Shown here one piece after another: positions 56,348 through 64,000 of a stretch of DNA of 64,000 nucleotides. A program made the position numbers and the translations under genes. The stretch's first letter is position 1. The number at the start of each line of letters is the position of its first letter. Source of the stretch: Polynucleobacter kasalickyi (GTDB taxonomy: Bacteria; Pseudomonadota; Gammaproteobacteria; Burkholderiales; Burkholderiaceae); NCBI RefSeq assembly GCF_900176405.1, contig NZ_FWXJ01000003.1:124001-188000 (forward strand), in the 5' to 3' direction. The notes under the pieces were generated by a model. It worked only from the letters and a program-made list of their open reading frames with translations, was not told where the DNA came from and did no database searches.

Positions 56348-56353
56348 TATCCG

Positions 56354-57535
56354 TTAAAAATTGAGGTTTTTTTGGATAAATTCTAACATCTGTAAATCAG
56401 CATGCTGAGGTCCAATCAGAGACATACCAAAGCCACATTCATTGACATTGAACGCTGGAATATTCACTTGTGGCAACCCACCAAGACCTGCAATAGAAAC
56501 TAATTGAAAGGTATCTTTGCGGAATTGTTCCAGTTCTTCTTGTGAACTATTTAGTAACGGAGCGAGATTACTGGCGGTCGGAACCAAGAACATCGTGTTA
56601 GGAGTTAAAATTTGATTTAATTTGTTTTGAATAGATTGACGCTCAATTCTTGCGCTACTAGCAGCTTCTTCTGAAATCTCTTTAGCAATCAAAAATCGTT
56701 GTTTGATGCCTGGTCCAAAATTTTCCAAATGTTGGCTAGCCCACTCGCCGTACTCAAGCCAAATTTCTCTCGCTTGAATGATGCGGAATGTTTCAGCAAA
56801 ATGGCGTAATTGCATCCATTCCAAATCCACTTCTTCTAAGTCAAAGTCTTTGAAAATTGCTGTAGTCTTCGCCACGAATAGCTCTCGGAGTTCATCTGAC
56901 AAAACTGCTAAAGCTTGTTTTGGCACTAGGATTTTTGGATTTGTTGTGGGGGCCGCTTCACCTTGCAGTAAGACTTTGCCGACGTCTAAAAGAGTTTGGG
57001 TATCTCGGGCAAACCAACCTAATGTGTCAAAGCTTTTTGCAAGGGGTCTTGCATGGGCTAAGGAAATTTTTCCGTGTGTTGGTCTGATACCATAAATTCC
57101 ACAAAAACTGGCTGGGATTCGTACCGAACCACCAGTATCCGTTCCAATCGCAAAATCGACTAACTTTCCTGCAACTGCAACAGAAGAACCGCTGGATGAT
57201 CCGCCTGGAACTCGATTTGGACTCAGTGGATTTACTGGAGTACCAAAATGGGCATTCATGCCCAAAATACTGTAGGTCAACTCATCTGTATGGGTTTTGC
57301 CAACTAGGTTTGCACCCTCATTCAATAATTGCGTAACGATAGGAGCAGTTTCACTCGCAATTGGATGGGTACTCGTCCAATCAGGACTCCCAAAAGTCGT
57401 TGGGAATCCTGCCACATCCAACACATCTTTAAGGCCAAAGCTTAAGTCATGAAGCTTCCCAGAAGTATTACCAGCAAGGAGAGGCTCGCCCTGCAAAATA
57501 AATGCTGAATAAATGTCCTTAGGAATTGCTTTCAT
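56354..57535 (-). CDS. Amidase-signature family amidase
   Basis: 393 residues, short for the family (usually 450-500). The catalytic triad is visible: Lys in SFGLKDVLDVAG, cis-Ser in GGSSSGSSVAVAG and the nucleophile Ser in DTGGSVRIPASFCG. FGIYGIRPTHG-like sequence (YGIRPTHGKISL) follows. It hydrolyses an amide to acid and ammonia. AGG precedes the ATG. Together with the nearby formamidase-like hydrolase, GGT and importer it points to nitrogen scavenging. Confidence 0.93.
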   Translation of the reverse strand: MKAIPKDIYSAFILQGEPLLAGNTSGKLHDLSFGLKDVLDVAGFPTTFGSPDWTSTHPIASETAPIVTQLLNEGANLVGKTHTDELTYSILGMNAHFGTPVNPLSPNRVPGGSSSGSSVAVAGKLVDFAIGTDTGGSVRIPASFCGIYGIRPTHGKISLAHARPLAKSFDTLGWFARDTQTLLDVGKVLLQGEAAPTTNPKILVPKQALAVLSDELRELFVAKTTAIFKDFDLEEVDLEWMQLRHFAETFRIIQAREIWLEYGEWASQHLENFGPGIKQRFLIAKEISEEAASSARIERQSIQNKLNQILTPNTMFLVPTASNLAPLLNSSQEELEQFRKDTFQLVSIAGLGGLPQVNIPAFNVNECGFGMSLIGPQHADLQMLEFIQKNLNF

Positions 57536-57569
57536 GGGTAACCTTTTTTCTAAAAATTAACGATTTCAA

Positions 57570-58667
57570 TTACTCTGTTGCCAAAAACGGATAGTCTGTA
57601 TAGCCTACTTCAGCACCACCGTAGAATGTTCCACGATTATATTTATTTAGAGGCGCATTCAACTCAAATCTTTTCACCAAATCGGGGTTTGAAATATAAA
57701 TCCTACCAAATGCCACCGCATCAGCACTTCCTGTCATCACCGCTTCTTCAGCTGATTCACGATTATAGCCACCAGCCATCATCACTTTTCCTTTAAACAA
57801 TTTTTTGAACAAAGTGGATGTACTTGGTGCATCTTCTAGAACATCATCGTTACCACCAGCTGAACTTGAACGGGGTTCAATGAGATGCAGGTAGGCTAAG
57901 TTTAAAGCATTCAATTGACCAATTAGATAAGTGAACAACGCGACTGGGTCACTATCACTCATATCATTAAATGTGCCATAAGGAGAAATTCTGACGCCAA
58001 CAAGCTCTGAGTCCCATACTTGCGTAACCGCATTTAAGACTTCCATGAGCAATCTACAGCGATTTTCAATACTGCCACCATATTCATCTGTACGTTGATT
58101 AGAACCATCTTGTAAAAATTGGTCTAACAAATAGCCATTCGCTGCATGGACCTCAACACCATCAAAGCCCGCCTCTTTTGCCAAGGTTGCAGCGTGTTTA
58201 AATGACTCGATTAACGCGCTGATTTCAGATGTTTCGATCGCACGTGGTGTTTCATAGTCTTCTAATTGCCACTGTGCCGTATACACTTGACCACTCGGGC
58301 GAATGGCTGAGGGAGCAACCGGCAACCCATCTTCTGGATGGTGCGATGTATGTGAAATACGTCCAACATGCCAAAGTTGTAAAACAATTTTACCTTTATG
58401 CTCATGAACTGCTTCTGTTACCTTTTTCCAAGCTGTAACTTGTTCTGCTGAATGAATACCAGGAGTTCCAGGATAGCCTTTTCCAATCGGTGCAATTTGA
58501 GTCGCCTCAGTGATGATTAAACCGGCACTTGCTCTTTGTTGATAGTATTCGGTTGCTAAGGGGCTTAAAACGCCATTTTCATCTGATCTCATTCTCGTGA
58601 GCGGTGCCATCACTACGCGATTACTGATTTGAATTTTTCCTAGTGTTTCAGAAGTTAATAATTTCAT
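57570..58667 (-). CDS. Old yellow enzyme family alkene reductase (NemA-like)
   Basis: 365 residues, FMN TIM barrel. MAPLTRMRSDENGVLSPLATEYYQQRASAGLIITEATQI, LQLWHVGRISH, FDGVEVHAANGYLLDQFLQDGSNQRTDEYGGSIENR and GRIYISNPDLVKRF are diagnostic. The catalytic pair is HxAN (HAAN), the Tyr is in YLLDQF. It reduces activated C=C bonds or nitro groups with NAD(P)H. AAAGG precedes the ATG. Confidence 0.95.
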   Translation of the reverse strand: MKLLTSETLGKIQISNRVVMAPLTRMRSDENGVLSPLATEYYQQRASAGLIITEATQIAPIGKGYPGTPGIHSAEQVTAWKKVTEAVHEHKGKIVLQLWHVGRISHTSHHPEDGLPVAPSAIRPSGQVYTAQWQLEDYETPRAIETSEISALIESFKHAATLAKEAGFDGVEVHAANGYLLDQFLQDGSNQRTDEYGGSIENRCRLLMEVLNAVTQVWDSELVGVRISPYGTFNDMSDSDPVALFTYLIGQLNALNLAYLHLIEPRSSSAGGNDDVLEDAPSTSTLFKKLFKGKVMMAGGYNRESAEEAVMTGSADAVAFGRIYISNPDLVKRFELNAPLNKYNRGTFYGGAEVGYTDYPFLATE

Positions 58668-58762
58668 TGAAAACCTTTTAAAAGTGATTGTTATAAATGT
58701 GTGTGAATGTGAACTATTGATCCTGCTTCGTAATCGAACAGTTCATTAAGAAATAAACAAGA

Positions 58763-59026
58763 TTATTTGTTTTTATATTGCGTAGGACAATATGCGCGCG
58801 TTATAGATGGATCTCTAAGAGCTGAGTGTTTAGTTCCTCGGCCAGTTACTCTTTTACGCCACATCTTGAAAGATGTCTTCTTCATTTCTTTGCGCATAAG
58901 GTCAATTACATCGGATTCTGATAACCCAAAACTCATCTGAATAGCATCAAAAGGAGTTCGATCTTCCCATGCCATCTCGATAACCCTTGATAACTCAGAC
59001 TCAGTTAAGGTAATTTGTTCTCTCAT
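58763..59026 (-). CDS. TIGR03643-family small protein
   Basis: 87 residues. LSRVIEMAWEDRTPFDAIQMSFGLSESDVIDLMRKEMKKTSFKMWRKRV matches the helical, DNA-binding-like core of TIGR03643, a family of unknown function common in proteobacteria and often near photolyase or cryptochrome genes. The C-terminal tail is basic (RGTKHSALRDPS). AGGG lies shortly before the ATG. No partner is evident here. Confidence 0.85.
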   Translation of the reverse strand: MREQITLTESELSRVIEMAWEDRTPFDAIQMSFGLSESDVIDLMRKEMKKTSFKMWRKRVTGRGTKHSALRDPSITRAYCPTQYKNK

Positions 59027-59080
59027 ATCCCTATTTTATTCGAAAATTGATAGGAGGGTGAATTGCTAAGGTAGGTAAGC

Positions 59081-60481
59081 TTATCTTAGTTGTTTCTCGC
59101 TAATAGTAGTTGTAAATAGACTTTTACCGGATTGATCTTTAATCTGAATGAACATTTGACGCTCACCGCGTTTTCCTGAAAACTCCAAATCACAAAAGTT
59201 GTTTGCCGTTACAAGACTATCTTTAACCACAGATGGATTATTTTGAGTTTCTTGGCTAGCTGATAAATAAGGGCCGGCAGTACTCGGTGAGCAGGTTAGC
59301 TCGTAAAGTGGATAAGTATTTGTACGTTCTTTTTTAAGAAGTACCGAAAAGTGACGATCACCAGACAATAACATTACCCCAGGAATCTGTTGACTTTCTA
59401 ACCACTGCATAAATTCATTACTTTCCTTTTGAAAGTGATGCCAACCCTCGTATTTATTATTCAAATTTAGTACTTGACTGCCCGTGATGATTAATTTCCA
59501 TGTTGCAGTTGAGGACAATAAAGCATTTTTTAACCATCGGAGCTGCTCAGGTCCAAGCATCTGTTTTGAGTTATCTTGGAGTTTTTCATTATCTCGATAC
59601 CAACGATCATCCAACATAAAAAACTCAACGTCACTACTTTTATATTGAGTAAATACGCCAGGGAGTTCAGGTAAACCAAAGCTTGGGTTAGGCCAATATC
59701 TTTTAAATAAATCTAATGAAACTTGCTTAAAAGGATTCGAAGAATTACTATCATTTTGTCCATAATCATGGTCATCCCAGGTTGCTAAATGACTTCCTGA
59801 TTGCATTAAGGATTGAAGATCAGGTATTGATCGCCACTTGTCATAGCGACTAGCCATCGCTTTTGGATTATCAAAATCTGTCTCTCTTAAATAAATATTG
59901 TCGCCCAACCAAAGGGTTACATCTGGCTTTAGATTCGCCATTGAACTAAAGATGGTGTTACCTTGTCCATAGGGTTTACCGGGACGATCCTCAGGACTAT
60001 CATTGGTATAAGCGCAAGAGCTAGCTAATACTTTAATATTAGGAGGATCTTTTCTCCACTGCCAAAGTGTCTCAGTTTGAAATGTATATGCTTTTGAACG
60101 AAATACTTGTGAACCTTTTTTAGCCACAACCCGATATTGATATTTGGTCTGTGGTTCTAAGTCTGTCAGTTCCCAAATAAAATGATTTTTATCCGCGTCT
60201 AAGATTACTCTTTTTGTATTTTTTAATTGATTTGTAAACTTGCCAGTATTGTTTGTTGATTCATATTCTAAAAAAGTTTGGAACTCATCTCTTGAACGAA
60301 TGACCGGAATTTGTAGCCAAATTTTGGCTGATTTCAGCGTAACACTTCCAACAAGGGGGCCATTAATTTCTAAAGGTACATCCTTCTTAACGACTTGTGC
60401 TGTTACATTGATGGAAACAAGGTAAACCAATCCGAAGAATATCTGTTGAAAAAGAAAGCGTCTACTAATTAGATTTTTCAT
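59081..60481 (-). CDS. Exported PhoD-like alkaline phosphatase family protein
   Basis: 466 residues. A signal sequence (RRFLFQQIFFGLVYLVSINVTAQ, with an RR start) leads to an N-terminal fibronectin-like domain (GPLVGSVTLKSAKIWLQIP) and a PhoD metallophosphatase domain: SSCAYT, LWLGDNIYLRE, ATWDDHDYGQND, FMLDDRWYRD and LLSGDRHFSVL. It likely hydrolyses phosphate esters in the periplasm. It is downstream of exbB but separated by a strong terminator, so it has its own promoter. Confidence 0.92.
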   Translation of the reverse strand: MKNLISRRFLFQQIFFGLVYLVSINVTAQVVKKDVPLEINGPLVGSVTLKSAKIWLQIPVIRSRDEFQTFLEYESTNNTGKFTNQLKNTKRVILDADKNHFIWELTDLEPQTKYQYRVVAKKGSQVFRSKAYTFQTETLWQWRKDPPNIKVLASSCAYTNDSPEDRPGKPYGQGNTIFSSMANLKPDVTLWLGDNIYLRETDFDNPKAMASRYDKWRSIPDLQSLMQSGSHLATWDDHDYGQNDSNSSNPFKQVSLDLFKRYWPNPSFGLPELPGVFTQYKSSDVEFFMLDDRWYRDNEKLQDNSKQMLGPEQLRWLKNALLSSTATWKLIITGSQVLNLNNKYEGWHHFQKESNEFMQWLESQQIPGVMLLSGDRHFSVLLKKERTNTYPLYELTCSPSTAGPYLSASQETQNNPSVVKDSLVTANNFCDLEFSGKRGERQMFIQIKDQSGKSLFTTTISEKQLR

Positions 60482-60522
60482 TTGCTGATCTTCAATTAGA
60501 GATTGAGTGTGCTTTAAAAAAA

Positions 60523-60557
60523 TTGACTACTAGAAGTATTGCACTCCTAGTAGTCAA
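60523..60557 (-). terminator. Rho-independent terminator after exbB (right TonB cluster)
   Basis: ttgactactag (60523-60533) and ctagtagtcaa (60547-60557) form a perfect 11-bp stem with a 13-nt loop, followed on the minus strand by ttttttt. It ends the receptor-exbB transcript. Confidence 0.93.
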
Positions 60558-60571
60558 AACGTATTCATTAC

Positions 60572-61132
60572 TTAAGCACGCAGAATAAACATTTTTAAGT
60601 TTTCAATGATACGTTCATTACGATCGTTTAAAAAATTAAAAATTAACAAGCAAAGTAAGGCAATAGAAATTCCTAAAGCTGTTGCATATAATGCCGTACC
60701 GATACCTGAGCTGACTGAGGATGGGTCTGACATACCAGATTTTGAGAGAGCCAAAAAAGTATCAACAATTCCAAAAATGGTGCCAAGAAGCCCCATTAAT
60801 GGTGCTGCCGTAACTACTGTATCTAAAATCCAAAGACGACTACACAATACGTCTTTGGCTTCTAAATATGCAGCCTCAATTCGGTCTTGATAAACATTCG
60901 GGTTAAGGTTTTGCGCTTTAATCTTGATTATTTCAGCAACCATATGGGAGACAGCATCATTTTTTAAATGGTCTTCAATCTGATGTGACTCCCCCGAATT
61001 TACTGAAACCAAGACTTGTTTTGAACGCACTAAATTTACCGAAGAAAAAATAACACGTTCAATACTAACTACCAAAGCGATAATTCCAGCCAAAATCATC
61101 ATGCCAAAAGAGATCTGATGCAGTAATTCCAT
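60572..61132 (-). CDS. exbB: ExbB/TolQ/MotA proton channel protein
   Basis: 186 residues with the three membrane segments of ExbB; APLMGLLGTIFGIVDTFLAL and SSGIGTALYATALGISIALLCLLIF are the signatures. It lies 2 bp after the receptor stop, so it is tightly coupled to it. No exbD is next to it; that gene may lie beyond the right edge or be shared. It differs clearly from the exbB at 2886, so the two clusters are not a recent duplication. Confidence 0.92.
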   Translation of the reverse strand: MELLHQISFGMMILAGIIALVVSIERVIFSSVNLVRSKQVLVSVNSGESHQIEDHLKNDAVSHMVAEIIKIKAQNLNPNVYQDRIEAAYLEAKDVLCSRLWILDTVVTAAPLMGLLGTIFGIVDTFLALSKSGMSDPSSVSSGIGTALYATALGISIALLCLLIFNFLNDRNERIIENLKMFILRA

Positions 61133-61134
61133 GT

Positions 61135-63546
61135 TTAAAACTCTGTACTAAATGAAACGCTGACAAAACTTGGGGCCCCAACATAATATGATGGAACACC
61201 ATACCCTTTGTAACTAGAATACGCAGAGTTGGATGTTGCAGAGATGCTAGATCCACTTCCAGAGTTAGCTAATAAGTAACCAGTATTTAGGATATTTGAC
61301 CAGTTCAAACGTACAGTTGGATTCTTCAAGAATGCTGTGTTTTCAAAACGATATCCTGCATTTAGATCTAATGTGAAATAAGCGTCTAATGACTCATCAT
61401 TCATTAACGTTGTATAACGCATTCCAGTATATTTACCAATCAACTGGGCCATTACAGGTCCTTTTGAATACTGGCCAGACAATGCAAACATGTATTGCGG
61501 TGTATCAGGGAACTGCATACCATTTGTAGGTAGAGTAGTTTGAGTAGAACCGTTTAATGTATTGAAGTCGGATTTAAGAACGCTGTTCGTGAATGTGGCT
61601 GATGAAAATAAACTGAAGCCATTGATTGGTTTTGTACCTGCTTGTAACTCAAGACCAGTAACCGTTGAATTACCAACGTTGTAATCTGCATATGTATTGG
61701 TATCTGGATTGTAAGACTGTGCAATACGATCTTTGAAATCAACGTAGAAAGCTGCCACAGAAACATTCACATCCCTACCGAAATGACGATACCCAGCTTC
61801 ATAGTTCGTAGAAGTTTCTTCTTTTACAGTTACTGGATTTAAAGCTAATGCGCTGGTTGCTACGCCATTTGTGTATGTCACTGTGCCCGCTACTAAACCT
61901 GACAAAACAAAGTTCGACGGTGCACGCATATTTTGTGTGATGTTACCGTACAACTGATTGGAATCATCCAATTTGTAGCGTGCGCCAATGCTTGGCAACA
62001 ACTTTTCATATTTTGCATTAATACTGTAATCCATACCGCCACCAGTCTGGCTAGAAGCGTAGTTTGTGAAATCACGATTAATCGTAGCGTAACGAACACC
62101 AGCAAACACATCAAGTTCTTTATTTACTTTAAATGTATCTTGCAAGAAATAAGACGTTCCTGTTGAAATAGTTACATAGTTTCTCGCTTCATACGTAGCA
62201 CCATTTTGATAATTCACCAAACCATTCATTAACCATAAATCAGAAATGTTGCCATTGTTATCAACAGTTGTTGCTGGGCCAGTTTGACGGTGATTAGCTT
62301 TTTCATACCAAATACCAGCTAACACTTTGTGATTCTCAAGATCCCAGTCAGCTTTTAATGTAATTCCAGGACGCTGAGTTTTTGTTACAGAACCAGAGTA
62401 AATACCAACTGTTTGCGTACCACCACCGTATGGGTTAACAATACCGCCCCCGATACTAGAGCCTGTGAATGATCCAACAGTAGATAATGTTTTTTGTTCT
62501 ACGCCTCCAGTGCCATAGCCAAACCAGTAATATGGTTCAGCACTCAACGTTAATTTATCATCCACTCTTGTTGAAAGCTTTGATGTAACCAAAGTGTTTC
62601 TGAATGGGTTTAATGAATAACCATAGTAAGTGTTAAAGTTACTTGTACCAACCGCAGAAGTCCCAAAGTTTGTAGATTCACTTACTCCACCGCTTAAATG
62701 TTGTGGAACATTTGTGCTGTTATCCATATTTGGATTTGCTGCATATTGTGTTTTTGTCAAAGTAGCAATATTGTTATTAACAGCATAGTTATAAAGTACG
62801 TTTGCTGATAACTTTGTATCTCTAGTTAAATTCCAATCTAAACCTGCATCAACGTGATCACGGTATGCACTGCCTGGTCCTTTGAATTTATCAGCTTGTG
62901 AATGAGAAGCTGAGATGAAGAATTTTAATGGACTGTCAACACCTAACTTACCAGAATCTAGGCGAACGAATGTTTTAGTAAAGCCTAATTGACCAATAGA
63001 TTGTGTAAATTTACCACCCAAGACATCCTTTGGTCCGCATGAATTCATCCCAATGTTACCGCCTGAAGCACCAACGTGAGGTGCGTCATTATCAACAGAA
63101 CCTTGAGTAATAAATACTTCACATAGATTTTCAGAGTCAGTGTACTCCTGTGGGTATACAGCAAAGTTTCCTGAATCATTTACAGGTGCGCCGTTAATAG
63201 TAAAACCCATTTGATCTGAGTTAAATCCTCTAACACGAAGATTGCCACCAAACAAACCAGTTGCATCTTGTGAATAAGTATTTACGCTGGGGAGAATGCT
63301 AAGCACTTGATATGGATTAGTGGTAGATCTTACTGTATCAATCGCTTCTTTTGTTACAGTACTACGATTTTTAAAACCGTCGTCTTGAATCATGTAACCA
63401 CCACCAATTTCGCCTTGTCCAGCAATATTGATAGTACCGACATCACTAGTATTTTGAGCAAAAGCATTTTGATTCATTACTGCCATTAACAAGATTGCGG
63501 ACGATATCGCGGAAAGTTTAAATACTGCACTTTGTGGCTTTTTCAT
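61135..63546 (-). CDS. TonB-dependent outer-membrane receptor
   Basis: 803 residues. A signal peptide ends at NAFAQ and is followed by SDVGTINIAGQGEIGGGY, which includes a likely TonB box. The plug reads VLSILPSVNTYSQDATGLFGGNLRVRGFNSDQMGFTINGAPVNDSG, with a Cys pair (ENLCEVF and NSCGP). A beta-barrel ends in SVSFSTEF. AAGGATC precedes the ATG. It lies between a TonB-like gene and exbB, so energy coupling is dedicated. Ligand unknown; the PhoD-like phosphatase downstream is the only hint. Confidence 0.94.
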   Translation of the reverse strand: MKKPQSAVFKLSAISSAILLMAVMNQNAFAQNTSDVGTINIAGQGEIGGGYMIQDDGFKNRSTVTKEAIDTVRSTTNPYQVLSILPSVNTYSQDATGLFGGNLRVRGFNSDQMGFTINGAPVNDSGNFAVYPQEYTDSENLCEVFITQGSVDNDAPHVGASGGNIGMNSCGPKDVLGGKFTQSIGQLGFTKTFVRLDSGKLGVDSPLKFFISASHSQADKFKGPGSAYRDHVDAGLDWNLTRDTKLSANVLYNYAVNNNIATLTKTQYAANPNMDNSTNVPQHLSGGVSESTNFGTSAVGTSNFNTYYGYSLNPFRNTLVTSKLSTRVDDKLTLSAEPYYWFGYGTGGVEQKTLSTVGSFTGSSIGGGIVNPYGGGTQTVGIYSGSVTKTQRPGITLKADWDLENHKVLAGIWYEKANHRQTGPATTVDNNGNISDLWLMNGLVNYQNGATYEARNYVTISTGTSYFLQDTFKVNKELDVFAGVRYATINRDFTNYASSQTGGGMDYSINAKYEKLLPSIGARYKLDDSNQLYGNITQNMRAPSNFVLSGLVAGTVTYTNGVATSALALNPVTVKEETSTNYEAGYRHFGRDVNVSVAAFYVDFKDRIAQSYNPDTNTYADYNVGNSTVTGLELQAGTKPINGFSLFSSATFTNSVLKSDFNTLNGSTQTTLPTNGMQFPDTPQYMFALSGQYSKGPVMAQLIGKYTGMRYTTLMNDESLDAYFTLDLNAGYRFENTAFLKNPTVRLNWSNILNTGYLLANSGSGSSISATSNSAYSSYKGYGVPSYYVGAPSFVSVSFSTEF

Positions 63547-63594
63547 GGTTGATCCTTAAAAGATTAAAAGTAAAATGAGTTAATGAGAATTGGC

Positions 63595-64000
63595 TTAGTT
63601 AGACGAAATGGTGTAATTTAAATTTGCGATGAATTTATGAGTTGCCTCACCTAAAAATGCTCCTTCAGGAAAAGCAGGAAACGTCCCACTTTTTATCGTC
63701 TTTATCGTTTCGCTATCGAGTAAATTAAAACCAGAAGATTCTAAAATTCCGACGGCTATGAGTTCACCAGTTCTTGAAAGTTCTAGCCAAACTCTAACCA
63801 CCCCCTCAGGCCTAGCTAGTCTAGCCTCACGTGAGGATGGGTAGCGTTTAATTTTTTCTAAATATGCTCTTAAAATTGATTCGTATCTAGCTGCAATACT
63901 GATAGCTTGTTGCATAACACTGTTTGCGGGTGTTGGAGGTGTACTCGCTAACTGATTTTCGCTTTTAGATTGTTTAGCTGGAGACGGAGATGCCTTTTCA
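63595..64000 (-). CDS. TonB-family protein, 3' part (continues past the window edge)
   Basis: The frame is open to the right edge, so this is the C-terminal part. A Pro/Ser/Lys linker (ASPSPAKQSKSENQLASTPP) precedes a TonB-like C-terminal domain: YLEKIKRYPSSREARLARPEGVVRVWLELSRTGELIAVGIL ... SGFNLLDSETIKTI. It would couple ExbB-ExbD to the receptor 48 bp downstream. The start codon and membrane anchor are outside the window. Confidence 0.88.
   Translation of the reverse strand, partial: EKASPSPAKQSKSENQLASTPPTPANSVMQQAISIAARYESILRAYLEKIKRYPSSREARLARPEGVVRVWLELSRTGELIAVGILESSGFNLLDSETIKTIKSGTFPAFPEGAFLGEATHKFIANLNYTISSN

Noticed and set aside
63547..63594. Fur-like sequence (aatgagaattgg) before the second TonB receptor.
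   Set aside because: Only one hexamer and part of another fit; no symmetric 19-bp match, so iron control is not supported.

Overview
This window reads as one chromosomal segment of an AT-rich betaproteobacterium, most likely Burkholderiales and close to Polynucleobacter or a related low-GC freshwater lineage. The evidence is gene order as well as content: pgk-pyk-fba-purC-purE-purK-sua5, ilvE-zinc finger-waaF, M48 protease beside moaC, and recA-recX-DUF2889-sucC-sucD-terC-pilin are arrangements I associate with that group. Coding density is high. I saw no rRNA, tRNA, CRISPR array or intact insertion sequence.

Layout. Bases 1-430 hold the decayed 3' end of an IS200/IS605-type tnpB. Bases 431-5911 (minus) form a TonB-dependent uptake cluster: receptor, ExbB, ExbD, TonB and an exported calcineurin-like phosphoesterase. 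groES-groEL (6085-8051, minus) follow, with a CIRCE operator and a terminator. A degenerate EAL protein, a NarL-type response regulator and a phosphorelay hybrid kinase (8435-11641, plus) form a BvgRAS-like signalling unit. After an SDR, an FMN alpha-hydroxy-acid dehydrogenase, an HU-like protein and PBP4 comes the minus-strand glycolysis/purine run (15648-23108). The plus run ilvE-waaF (23244-26482) and a convergent BepA-like protease lead to moaC.

Bases 28693-30859 encode a 7-TM histidine kinase and a FixJ-like regulator. A nine-C tract sits near the end of the kinase gene, and loss of one C would fuse the two proteins in frame. A SOUL-like protein, a type IV pilin, TerC, succinyl-CoA synthetase and the LexA-controlled recA-recX follow. 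Then come an MHS-type transporter with a large predicted periplasmic insert, a second SOUL protein, Fur-controlled feoAB and an ABC-F protein. An oxidoreductase/amidohydrolase/cytochrome c-BON cluster lies at 44987-49012.

The last third holds transporters and a likely nitrogen-scavenging set: gamma-glutamyltransferase, a NitT/TauT-type ABC importer, an arylformamidase-like hydrolase and an amidase. An old yellow enzyme and a TIGR03643 protein follow. The window ends in a second TonB cluster (ExbB, receptor and the 3' end of a TonB-like gene) beside an exported PhoD-like phosphatase, so the two edges mirror each other. All coordinates and motifs were read by eye; no database search was run.
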